From an uncultured Prevotellaceae bacterium (GTDB lineage Bacteria > Bacteroidota > Bacteroidia > Bacteroidales > Bacteroidaceae), in the NCBI GenBank assembly GCA_900318555.1, contig ONKX01000025.1, forward strand, positions 1-33,112: a stretch of DNA of 33,112 nt, read 5' to 3'. Positions 5,854 through 13,026 of this stretch are shown one piece after another. The translations under genes and the position numbers were made by a program. Under the pieces are notes generated by a model. That model saw nothing but the letters and a program-made list of their open reading frames with translations, made no database searches and was not told the origin of the DNA. Within the stretch, counting starts at the first letter, position 1. Every line of letters begins with the position of its first letter.

Positions 5854-7303
5854 CATCGCGGAATCTACGGTTATTCTTCTTGAAAGGTTTTTTGAAATCC
5901 CTGGAATCCCTGAAATCTCTAGAACCTCTAGAGTCTCTAGAATTTCTAGAATCTCTAGAACCTCTAGATTCTCTAGGTTCTCTGGGTTTCTTGAATTCTT
6001 TCTTCTCCAGTGAATGGAACTTAAACGAGCGGATGTCGCCATCCTCGTTCTCCTCCTGTTCGTCCAGACGCTTCTTAAACTCACGCTCCTTCTTGAAACG
6101 GTGCTTTTCAGCCATCTGGCGCTTCTCTTCCTCTGTCTTCACAATACCGCCTTCCCCACGGAAATCGCTCATCTTACCGTCGAACATCTGGTATTTGCGG
6201 AACTCACACTCCAGACTGCCATTGAACAAAGGAATCTTGATGCTGGGTTTCAGACCAATCTGGCTGAAACACTCCTCACGATAGGAGAGTACCCAAGCTT
6301 CGTTGCCTGTAAACTGGTGTTTCAGGCGCTCACCAATCATTTTGTAGGTGCCCAGCAGATCGGACGTCGAGATGCGTTCTCCGTAAGGTGGGTTGGTCAC
6401 CATGATGCTCTTTTCCTTGGGCTGCGTGAAGTTCTTGAAGTCCTGTTCCTCTACGGTGATGTCGCTGGTCAGTCCTGCGGCCTTCACATTCAGACGTGCC
6501 GTATTCACGGCCTTGATATCCACATCGTAACCATAGATGTGGTGATTGAATTCACGTTCCTGAGAGTCGTCATTGTAAATTTTGTCGAAGAGGTCGGCAT
6601 CGAAGTCGGGCCATTTCTCGAAGGCAAACTCCTTACGGAATAAGCCCGGAGCCATGTTGCGGGCTATCAGTGCAGCCTCGATGAGCAACGTGCCACTGCC
6701 GCACATGGGGTCGATGAAGTCCGTCTCCCCACGCCAACCGGTCATCAGGATCATACCTGCTGCCAATACCTCGTTCAGCGGTGCCTCTACCGACTCCTGA
6801 CGATAGCCACGACGATGAAGGCTCTCGCCACTCGAGTCCAGACACAGCGTACACTGGTCTTCGGCAATGTGGATATGCAGGCGCATGTCAGGATTGCTCA
6901 CGCTGATATTCGGACGGTTACCGGTTTTCTCGCGGAACTGATCGACGATGGCGTCTTTCACCTTATATGCCACGAATTTCGAGTGGCGGAACTCCTCGGA
7001 GAATACGACGGAATCGACGGCAAAGGTCTTGTCCAGCGACAGGTATTCTGTCCAGTCGATGTCCTTTACACCTTCGTATACGTCATCTGCTGACAATGCC
7101 TTGAAGTGTTTGATGGGTTTCAGAATACGGATGGCAGTATGCAGTTGGAAATTGGCGCGATACATCATCTCCTTATCGCCCGTAAAGGACACCATTCTGC
7201 GTCCTACTTGAACATTTTTTGCGCCCAACTGCGTCAGTTCGTTCGCCAAGACGGGCTCCAGGCCCATGAAGGTCTTGGCGATCATTTCAAATTCTTGTGT
7301 CAT
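5840..7303 (-). CDS. THUMP-domain class I SAM-dependent rRNA methyltransferase (RlmL-like, COG0116)
   Basis: 487 residues from the ATG at 7303; the frame is open further upstream, but the family N-terminus (EMIAKTFMGLEPVLANEL) and a promoter at 7327-7334 fix this start. The THUMP RNA-binding domain spans about residues 45-155. The methyltransferase domain spans about 165-375, with DFIDPMCGSGTLLIEAA (SAM-binding loop) and TNPPYGER (N6/N2 base-methylation motif). The family methylates guanine N2 in 23S rRNA (RlmL, G2445 in E. coli); the exact base here is inferred. The C-terminal tail from about residue 380 is highly basic, and residues about 436-471 are a run of RDS/RGS/RDF triplets encoded by a 9-nt tandem repeat (5890-5997). 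The stop overlaps the next start by 14 nt. Confidence 0.9.
   Translation of the reverse strand: MTQEFEMIAKTFMGLEPVLANELTQLGAKNVQVGRRMVSFTGDKEMMYRANFQLHTAIRILKPIKHFKALSADDVYEGVKDIDWTEYLSLDKTFAVDSVVFSEEFRHSKFVAYKVKDAIVDQFREKTGNRPNISVSNPDMRLHIHIAEDQCTLCLDSSGESLHRRGYRQESVEAPLNEVLAAGMILMTGWRGETDFIDPMCGSGTLLIEAALIARNMAPGLFRKEFAFEKWPDFDADLFDKIYNDDSQEREFNHHIYGYDVDIKAVNTARLNVKAAGLTSDITVEEQDFKNFTQPKEKSIMVTNPPYGERISTSDLLGTYKMIGERLKHQFTGNEAWVLSYREECFSQIGLKPSIKIPLFNGSLECEFRKYQMFDGKMSDFRGEGGIVKTEEEKRQMAEKHRFKKEREFKKRLDEQEENEDGDIRSFKFHSLEKKEFKKPREPRESRGSRDSRNSRDSRGSRDFRDSRDFKKPFKKNNRRFRDDEED
5890..5997 (-). repeat. 9-nt tandem repeat (TCTAGAAYC-like), about 12 units, coding
   Basis: Consecutive 9-mers on the plus strand: TTTTGAAAT, CCCTGGAAT, CCCTGAAAT, CTCTAGAAC, CTCTAGAGT, CTCTAGAAT and so on to CTCTGGGTT and TCTTGAATT. 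Each unit adds one Arg-X-Ser/Phe triplet to the methyltransferase tail. The unit length is a multiple of three, so copy-number change would not shift the frame. Its CTAG core also occurs in the repeat in the epimerase gene (14092-14133). Confidence 0.93.
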
Positions 7304-7326
7304 GATGTCATAATATAAATATGGGG

Positions 7327-7334
7327 CAAAGTTA
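7327..7334 (-). promoter_or_regulatory. Promoter -7 box (TAACTTTG) for the methyltransferase-peptidase-serB group
   Basis: On the minus strand TAACTTTG matches the Bacteroidota -7 consensus TAnnTTTG and lies 24 nt upstream of the ATG at 7303. No clear TTTG -33 box is seen. Confidence 0.65.
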
Positions 7335-7378
7335 CGAAATTTTTCTAAATAAATGATGCAGAATTCGATTTTTTTATG

Positions 7379-7386
7379 TAATTTTG
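7379..7386 (+). promoter_or_regulatory. Promoter -7 box (TAATTTTG) for the histidine kinase gene
   Basis: TAATTTTG matches TAnnTTTG and sits 25 nt before the ATG at 7412. It is divergent from the methyltransferase promoter, with the two -7 boxes about 45 bp apart. Confidence 0.6.
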
Positions 7387-7411
7387 CACAATAATTGCGA
7401 AGACGACAGCT

Positions 7412-8695
7412 ATGACCGTAACCGCAGTCATACAGTTTTTGGCGGTGAATTCGCTGTTTCAGCTCGATATTCTCGCCTGGATAGTCGGCATCCCCATGCT
7501 GATAGCCTTGTGCGTTTACCTCGTACGGCAGGTGGGCCGTTCGCGTCGTTTGAAAGCAGAACTCAATCAGCTGGATCAGGTAAAAACACTTTCCGTAGAG
7601 TACGAATTGGTGTTGAAAGCCATGCACCTGTGTGTGTGGCGCATTGATGTCGACAGCCATGTCGTATCGTTCGACAGCGACTACCGTGACTATGGCGATA
7701 TCGTGTTTCTACCTTCTGGTGGCAAAGTGGAGGATATCATCCATCATATACTTCCGGAATATCAGGAAGACTTCCGCAAAGGCATGGATGACGTGATGAA
7801 TGGTGTGTCGGAACAGTTCAATATGCAGTATCAGATCATGTCTCCGCATAGTCAGAAACCCTATTGGAGCGAGAGCTTCTTTACCGTCGAGAAGCGTAAT
7901 CTGAACGGTGACCCTGAGACCATCGTCGGTACCACCATGCGTATCGACCAGCAGAAGGAGATTGAGACGGCCTTGATGGATGCGCTCTATCATGCCGAGG
8001 AGAGCGACCGTCTGAAATCGGCTTTCCTCTCGAATATCAGTCACGAAATCCGTACTCCGCTCAATGCCATTGTGGGCTTCAGCAATGTGCTGTCGATGGC
8101 CAATGACGAGGAAGAACGCCAGAAACTGGTGGATGTCATCCAGCAGAACAATACGCGACTGCTCAGCATGCTTGACAATATCGTCAGTATGTCCCGAATC
8201 GAGGCCAAGGGTGCTGCGACGCTCAATAAGGAGACGTTCGCCCTGAAGGGTGTTTTCGACGAATTGTTTGAGAAGTTTAGCGATAAGGCCCGCAAGAGCG
8301 GTGATATCCTCCAGATAGAGGATGATAACCACCTGCCGACATTATATACCGACCGCGAACGCCTGCTGGAAATCGTCAACCAGTATTTGGACAACGCGCT
8401 GAAATATACCACCCATGGTCTGGTCACTGTAGGCTGTAAGACGAGCGATGACGTCATTCGTATCTTTGTGCGTGACACGGGTAAGGGAATTGCTGCCGAC
8501 AAGTGTAACGAACAGCTCTTCGAACGTTTCTTCAAGGTCGATGAGTTTGAAGTGGGTTCCGGTTTGGGACTGAGCATCTGTCGCAGTCTGGCTGCTTCGC
8601 TCGACGGTCGCGTGGGTGTCGTATCGGAGCTGGGCAAGGGCTCGACGTTCTGGGTTGAACTTGGAAAGGATATAATAGTTTATGAATCGAATTAA
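7412..8695 (+). CDS. Membrane sensor histidine kinase (HisKA / HATPase_c)
   Basis: 427 residues. A single membrane segment (about residues 20-40) follows a very short outside part. A PAS-like region lies at about 65-180. The dimerisation and phosphoacceptor helix has FLSNISHEIRTPLNAI (His211). The ATPase domain has the N box YLDNALKYT (Asn327), G1 VRDTGKGI (354 onward), an F-box-like FERFF and G2 GSGLGLSI (381-387). It autophosphorylates on His211 and passes the phosphate to a response regulator. No receiver domain is fused and no response regulator gene is present, so the partner is unknown. The signal sensed is probably cytosolic or membrane-associated given the short exterior. It overlaps the next gene by 14 nt, so coupled translation with the outer-membrane protein is likely. 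Confidence 0.92.
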   Translation: MTVTAVIQFLAVNSLFQLDILAWIVGIPMLIALCVYLVRQVGRSRRLKAELNQLDQVKTLSVEYELVLKAMHLCVWRIDVDSHVVSFDSDYRDYGDIVFLPSGGKVEDIIHHILPEYQEDFRKGMDDVMNGVSEQFNMQYQIMSPHSQKPYWSESFFTVEKRNLNGDPETIVGTTMRIDQQKEIETALMDALYHAEESDRLKSAFLSNISHEIRTPLNAIVGFSNVLSMANDEEERQKLVDVIQQNNTRLLSMLDNIVSMSRIEAKGAATLNKETFALKGVFDELFEKFSDKARKSGDILQIEDDNHLPTLYTDRERLLEIVNQYLDNALKYTTHGLVTVGCKTSDDVIRIFVRDTGKGIAADKCNEQLFERFFKVDEFEVGSGLGLSICRSLAASLDGRVGVVSELGKGSTFWVELGKDIIVYESN

Positions 8696-11219
8696 GATGT
8701 TGGTATTGCTGGTGATGACATGTGTGATGACGTCACTGGCGCAGGAAAAGATTACAGGTTATGTTATTGACGACCAGTCTGGCGACAGCTTGGGCTTCGT
8801 CACCGTTCAGTATAAAGGACAGAAAATCACGACGATGGCCGACCACCGTGGCTATTTCTCCATCACCAAGCAGGTGGGAAAGAAGCTGACGTTCAGTGCT
8901 GTGGGCTATAAGACCAAGACGGTCTCCATCGGCCCCAACAGCCACCGTCTGCTGGTAGTCCTCAAGGAGGATCTGCGGTCGGTGGGCGAAGTCACTGTCA
9001 AGGCCAAGCGCGGCAAATACCGTCGCAAGGGCAATCCTGCCGTGGAACTCATGCGGAAGGTTATTGCCAATAAGAAAAAAACGGACCTTTCCAATCGCGA
9101 CTACTACCAATATACGAAGTATCAGAAACTCACGCTGGCGTTGAACGATGTCAAACCCGACATGCTCACCAATCCCAAGTTCGCGAAGTATCCCTGGCTC
9201 ACCGACCAAGTGGAGAAGTGTCAGATGACGGGACGCCTTATCCTGCCTGCCAGTGTCGACGAGACTGTCACACAGAAAATCTATCGCCGTGATCCTCATG
9301 ACGAGAAGACTATCATCAAGGGCCAGCGCTCGGTGGGCGTTACCAATTTCTTCCAGACGGGCGACATCGTCAATACCGTTTCGAAGGACATCTTTACCGA
9401 TGTGAATATTTACGACAATCAGATACGCATCCTTCAGCATCCTTTCACCTCGCCCATTGGCGATGGAGCCATCTCCTTTTATCGCTATTACATCGAGGAC
9501 ACGCTGGCTGTCGGACGCGACTCCTGCATCCATGTCCATTTCCTGCCCAATAACCAACAGGACTTCGGATTCCGTGGCGACCTCTACATCCTCAAGGATT
9601 CCAGCTATCAGGTCAAGCGCTGCGAGATCATTCTGCCCAACCGGAGTGACGTCAACTTCGTAGAAAACCTGAAACTTGTCCAGGAATTCACCAAGCTGCC
9701 TACGGGCGAATGGGTGCTGTCCGTCGATGATATGGTGGTCGAACTGGTACTCTTCGACTTCATTCAGAAAGGCGTCGCCATCCGTACCACGCGACTGTCG
9801 GACTATCAGTTTACGGAAATTCCCGACAAAATGTTTAAAGGCCGCGAGAAAACCGTCATGGACCCCGATGCCGAAATGCAGGGCACCGACTTCTGGCAAC
9901 AGGAGCGAAAGGTCGAACTGACGGCCAGCGAGGCAAAGATGGACAATTTTCTGAAAGGCATCAAGTCCATGGGTGGCTTCGGCTGGATATTGGCCGGACT
10001 GAAGGTCCTCACCGAGAATTTCATCGAGACCAGCGAGCACAGCAAGATTGATATTGGTCCTGTCATTTCGACAATCAGCAACAATTTCATCGACGGCTTG
10101 CGCACCAGGTTGGGTGCACAGACCACTGCCAACCTCTTCCCCCGTCTCTTCTGGAAAGGCTATGTGGCCAATGGCTGGAAGAGCAAGCGGTGGTATTACA
10201 GCAGTCAGATTACATGGGCGCTGAACAAGAAAAAATACCTGCCTGAGGAATTCCCCAAACGCAACATCTCGTTCCTGACGACCTACGACGTCATGTCGCC
10301 GTCCAACAGAATGACCGACTACGACAAGGATAATTTCTTCACGTCGTTCCGATGGACCAAGGTCGACAAGATGATGTTCTACCACCGCCAAAGGTTGCTC
10401 TTCGAATACGAGCAGCGCTGGGGACTGCGGACGCTGTTCAGTCTGAACACCGAGCAGAACGAGGCTGCCGGCAACATGAAGTTTGTCCCGCTGTCGTCCA
10501 CCGACGATGCCGACATCAAGTTCCGCACCACCGAGCTCAAGGCCGAGTTGGAGTATAGCCCTGGAGCCCTCTACACCAATTCCAAGATCCGTCGTGTCAA
10601 GGTCAATCGCGAGGCACCCATCTTCACCCTCAGCCATACCGTCGGACTGCAGGATTTCCTCGGTGGCGACTATCACTACAACTATACCGAGGCCAGCATC
10701 TTTAAACGCCTCTGGCTCAACAGCTGGGGACGCATCGATTTCTTTACGCGTGCCGGAAAACAGTGGAATAAGGTGCCCTTCCCACTGCTCTGCATGCCGT
10801 TAGCCAACGTGTCCTATTTCAGTCGCAAACAGACGTTCAACCTCATTACCGACATGGAATTCCTCAACGACCGCTTCTGGAGCATCGACCTCAATTGGGA
10901 TATGCAGGGAAAAATCCTCAATCGCATCCCACTCATCCAGAAAGCCCGTCTGCGCGAATACATCGGTGTCAAGATGCTGTGGGGCGGACTCTCCGACAAG
11001 AACAACCCCTATCTGGCCGAAAATGCCGGCAGCAACGTCCTCATGTATTTCCCCGACGATTGCTTCGTCATGAACCCCCGCATTCCCTACTGGGAAATCT
11101 CTGCCGGTGTCCGCGGCATCCTCCGCTTCTTCCAGATTGAGTACGTCCGCCGCATGAACTACAACACCGGTCGCAGTTCCAAAAACAGCGTCCGCTTCGG
11201 CTTCACCATGATGTTCTAG
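8682..11219 (+). CDS. DUF5686 outer-membrane protein with carboxypeptidase-regulatory-like domain
   Basis: 845 residues. A signal peptide (MNRIKMLVLLVMTCVMTSLA) is followed by a CarboxypepD_reg-like beta-sandwich (about 22-93; ITGYVIDDQSGDSLGFVTV), a charged linker, and the DUF5686 body with a long series of amphipathic strands ending in FGFTMMF, a typical terminal aromatic of an outer-membrane beta-barrel. The family is common in Bacteroidota, has no established function, and resembles TonB-linked receptors without a plug. Its start lies inside the histidine kinase gene, which suggests that the kinase monitors or controls an envelope process connected with this protein; that is inference. 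A strong terminator follows 20 nt after the stop. Confidence 0.85.
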   Translation: MNRIKMLVLLVMTCVMTSLAQEKITGYVIDDQSGDSLGFVTVQYKGQKITTMADHRGYFSITKQVGKKLTFSAVGYKTKTVSIGPNSHRLLVVLKEDLRSVGEVTVKAKRGKYRRKGNPAVELMRKVIANKKKTDLSNRDYYQYTKYQKLTLALNDVKPDMLTNPKFAKYPWLTDQVEKCQMTGRLILPASVDETVTQKIYRRDPHDEKTIIKGQRSVGVTNFFQTGDIVNTVSKDIFTDVNIYDNQIRILQHPFTSPIGDGAISFYRYYIEDTLAVGRDSCIHVHFLPNNQQDFGFRGDLYILKDSSYQVKRCEIILPNRSDVNFVENLKLVQEFTKLPTGEWVLSVDDMVVELVLFDFIQKGVAIRTTRLSDYQFTEIPDKMFKGREKTVMDPDAEMQGTDFWQQERKVELTASEAKMDNFLKGIKSMGGFGWILAGLKVLTENFIETSEHSKIDIGPVISTISNNFIDGLRTRLGAQTTANLFPRLFWKGYVANGWKSKRWYYSSQITWALNKKKYLPEEFPKRNISFLTTYDVMSPSNRMTDYDKDNFFTSFRWTKVDKMMFYHRQRLLFEYEQRWGLRTLFSLNTEQNEAAGNMKFVPLSSTDDADIKFRTTELKAELEYSPGALYTNSKIRRVKVNREAPIFTLSHTVGLQDFLGGDYHYNYTEASIFKRLWLNSWGRIDFFTRAGKQWNKVPFPLLCMPLANVSYFSRKQTFNLITDMEFLNDRFWSIDLNWDMQGKILNRIPLIQKARLREYIGVKMLWGGLSDKNNPYLAENAGSNVLMYFPDDCFVMNPRIPYWEISAGVRGILRFFQIEYVRRMNYNTGRSSKNSVRFGFTMMF

Positions 11220-11239
11220 GAAATTCTCCCCTTGCAATA

Positions 11240-11270
11240 AAATAAGGCTGCCGAACGGGCAGCCTTATTT
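11240..11270. terminator. Bidirectional intrinsic terminator
   Basis: A perfect 13-bp stem, AAATAAGGCTGCC (11240-11252) with GGCAGCCTTATTT (11258-11270), and a 5-nt loop. It lies between the convergent DUF5686 and guaA genes and has A/T-rich flanks on both sides, serving both. Confidence 0.93.
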
Positions 11271-11271
11271 A

Positions 11272-12909
11272 TTATTCCCACTCGATGGTTGCAGGTGGTT
11301 TTGAGGAAATGTCGTAGCAGACGCGGTTGACGCCACGGACTTTGTTGATGATTTCGTTGCTGACCTTCGCCAGGAAGTCGTAGGGTAGGTGAGCCCAATC
11401 GGCAGTCATGGCGTCGGTAGAGGTGACAGCACGCAGGGCGACAGGATTCTCGTAGGTGCGCTCGTCGCCCATGACACCGACGCTGCGGACGGTGGAGAGG
11501 AGGATGGCGCCAGCCTGCCAAATCTGGTCGTAGAGCGATACCTCGATTTCGCCGTCGGTCATAGCGGCAGGAATGCCAGCGGCCAGTACTCTGCGGGCCT
11601 CTTCGCCCGAGAGCTTCACCTTATATTCGCGGAGCCCGCGGATGTAGATGTCGTCGGCATCCTGCAGGATGCGCACTTTTTCGCGGGTGATATCGCCCAG
11701 GATGCGGACAGCAAGGCCCGGACCGGGGAAGGGGTGACGCGTGATGAGGTGTTCGGGCATCTGCAGCTGACGGCCTACGCGACGTACCTCGTCTTTGAAC
11801 AGCCACTTCAGGGGTTCGCAGAGCTGGAGGTGCATCTCCTTGGGCAGACCGCCCACGTTATGGTGGCTCTTGATGACCTTGCCCGTGATGTTGAGCGACT
11901 CGATGCGGTCGGGATAGATGGTGCCCTGGGCGAGCCACTTGGCATCAGTAATCTTCTTGGCCTCGGCATTGAACACTTCGACGAAGTCGCGACCGATGAT
12001 CTTACGTTTCTGTTCGGGTTCGGTAACGCCTGCGAGGTCGGCAAAGAACTTCTCACTGGCATCGACGCCAATGACGTTCAAGCCCAGCACCTTGTAGTCG
12101 TCCATGACCTGCTGGAACTCGTTCTTGCGCAGCATGCCGTGGTCGACGAAGATACAGGTGAGGTGCGAGCCGATGGCCTTATTGAGCAGCACGGCGGCAA
12201 CGGAGCTGTCGACACCGCCGGAAAGTCCGAGGATGACGCGGTCGTTGCCCAGCTGATAGCGCAGTGTGGCGACGGTGCTTTCTACGAACGAGGCAGCGCT
12301 CCACTCCTGACGCGAGCCGCAGATCTCCACAACGAAATTCTTCAGCAGTTGCTTGCCCTGCAAGGTGTGATAGACCTCGGGATGGAACTGCACGGCGAAA
12401 ACGGAAGCCTCACCCCGCCCCTCTCCAAGGGGAGAGGGAGACCAGTACGCAGCCTGTCTGACATCCTTAGTGGACGCAATAGTTTCGAAGCCGTCGGGGA
12501 TGGCGGTGATGGTGTCACCATGCGACATCCACACCTGCGAGTGTTGGTCGAAGCCCTTGAAGAGCGGGTTCGAGGCATCGACGGTCTGGAGGTTTGCACG
12601 GCCATATTCGCGAGAGTCGGCCTTTTCCACACGGCCGCCCAGCGTATGGCTGATGAACTGTGCACCATAGCAGATGCCGAGCACGGGGATGCGGCCTACG
12701 AACTGCGAGAGGTCCACTTTGAAAGCCTCTGGGTCGTGTACCGAGTAGGGTGAGCCGGAGAGGATGACGCCGATGACGTCGTCGTCGTTGCCTACAGGAT
12801 ATTTGTTGTAGGGCAGAATCTCGCAGAAGGTATCGAGTTCGCGGACGCGACGGCCGATGAGCTGCGTGGTCTGCGAACCGAAATCGAGGATAATAATCTT
12901 CTGTTGCAT
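11272..12909 (-). CDS. guaA: GMP synthase (glutamine-hydrolysing)
   Basis: 545 residues from the ATG at 12909, chosen because [13 protein letters not shown] is the family start and the promoter lies just upstream. It converts XMP, ATP and glutamine to GMP. The class I glutamine amidotransferase domain has GICYGAQ (nucleophile Cys80), His176 and Glu178 in QFHPEVY. The ATP pyrophosphatase domain has LSGGVDSS (about 229-236), and the C-terminal dimerisation domain has [14 protein letters not shown] and ends in IEWE. Residues 156-168 ([13 protein letters not shown]) sit between the QAAY strand and the VQFHPEV motif and are not part of the family; they are encoded by a palindromic repeat, close to the active-site His/Glu. 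The enzyme is about 20-30 residues longer than usual. Confidence 0.96.
   Translation of the reverse strand: MQQKIIILDFGSQTTQLIGRRVRELDTFCEILPYNKYPVGNDDDVIGVILSGSPYSVHDPEAFKVDLSQFVGRIPVLGICYGAQFISHTLGGRVEKADSREYGRANLQTVDASNPLFKGFDQHSQVWMSHGDTITAIPDGFETIASTKDVRQAAYWSPSPLGEGRGEASVFAVQFHPEVYHTLQGKQLLKNFVVEICGSRQEWSAASFVESTVATLRYQLGNDRVILGLSGGVDSSVAAVLLNKAIGSHLTCIFVDHGMLRKNEFQQVMDDYKVLGLNVIGVDASEKFFADLAGVTEPEQKRKIIGRDFVEVFNAEAKKITDAKWLAQGTIYPDRIESLNITGKVIKSHHNVGGLPKEMHLQLCEPLKWLFKDEVRRVGRQLQMPEHLITRHPFPGPGLAVRILGDITREKVRILQDADDIYIRGLREYKVKLSGEEARRVLAAGIPAAMTDGEIEVSLYDQIWQAGAILLSTVRSVGVMGDERTYENPVALRAVTSTDAMTADWAHLPYDFLAKVSNEIINKVRGVNRVCYDISSKPPATIEWE
12406..12444 (-). repeat. In-frame palindromic repeat insertion in guaA
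   Basis: CCCTCTCC (12419-12426) pairs with GGAGAGGG (12431-12438) across a 4-nt loop. Translated on the minus strand it gives [13 protein letters not shown]. The SPLGEGRGE peptide is the known translation of a GC-rich repeat found scattered in several bacterial genomes. The 39 bases (13 codons) appear to be an insertion relative to other GuaA proteins. Confidence 0.78.
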
Positions 12910-12941
12910 ATTAATATTACTTGTTTGTATCTTTTGACGGG

Positions 12942-12973
12942 CAAAGGTAGTGCAAATCGAACAAAAAACCAAA
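12942..12973 (-). promoter_or_regulatory. guaA: guaA promoter (-33 TTTG, -7 TACCTTTG)
   Basis: On the minus strand TTTG (12970-12973) and TACCTTTG (12942-12949) are separated by 20 bp, matching the Bacteroidota TTTG/TAnnTTTG architecture. The start codon is 32 nt downstream of the -7 box. Confidence 0.8.
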
Positions 12974-13002
12974 TTTTATTTGGATTTTTTTGAGATGCAG
13001 CC

Positions 13003-13026
13003 TACCTTCACCAAGGGTGAAAGGTA
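13003..13026 (-). repeat. Palindrome abutting the epimerase stop
   Basis: TACCTTCACC (13003-13012) pairs with GGTGAAAGGTA (13016-13026), with one bulged base. The centre ACCAAGGGT matches the centre of the serB palindrome (read on the minus strand), so it may be a relative. On the minus strand it directly follows the epimerase stop and may act as a weak terminator, although no T-run follows immediately. Confidence 0.6.

Noticed and set aside
5854-6084. N-terminal extension of the peptidase frame up to an ATG at 6084
   Set aside because: It lies wholly inside the methyltransferase tail, is a translation of the 9-nt array, and would bury a good signal peptide that starts at 5853.
7304-7660. 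Upstream extension of the methyltransferase to 7660
   Set aside because: It overlaps the divergent histidine kinase gene, and the promoter and family N-terminus support the ATG at 7303.
8733-10676. Long open frame opposite the DUF5686 gene
   Set aside because: It is a shadow of codon use in a real gene with domain support; the antisense protein has no recognisable domain or signal.
12910-12972. guaA start at 12972
   Set aside because: It would lie on top of the -33/-7 promoter; the conserved GuaA N-terminus begins at 12909.
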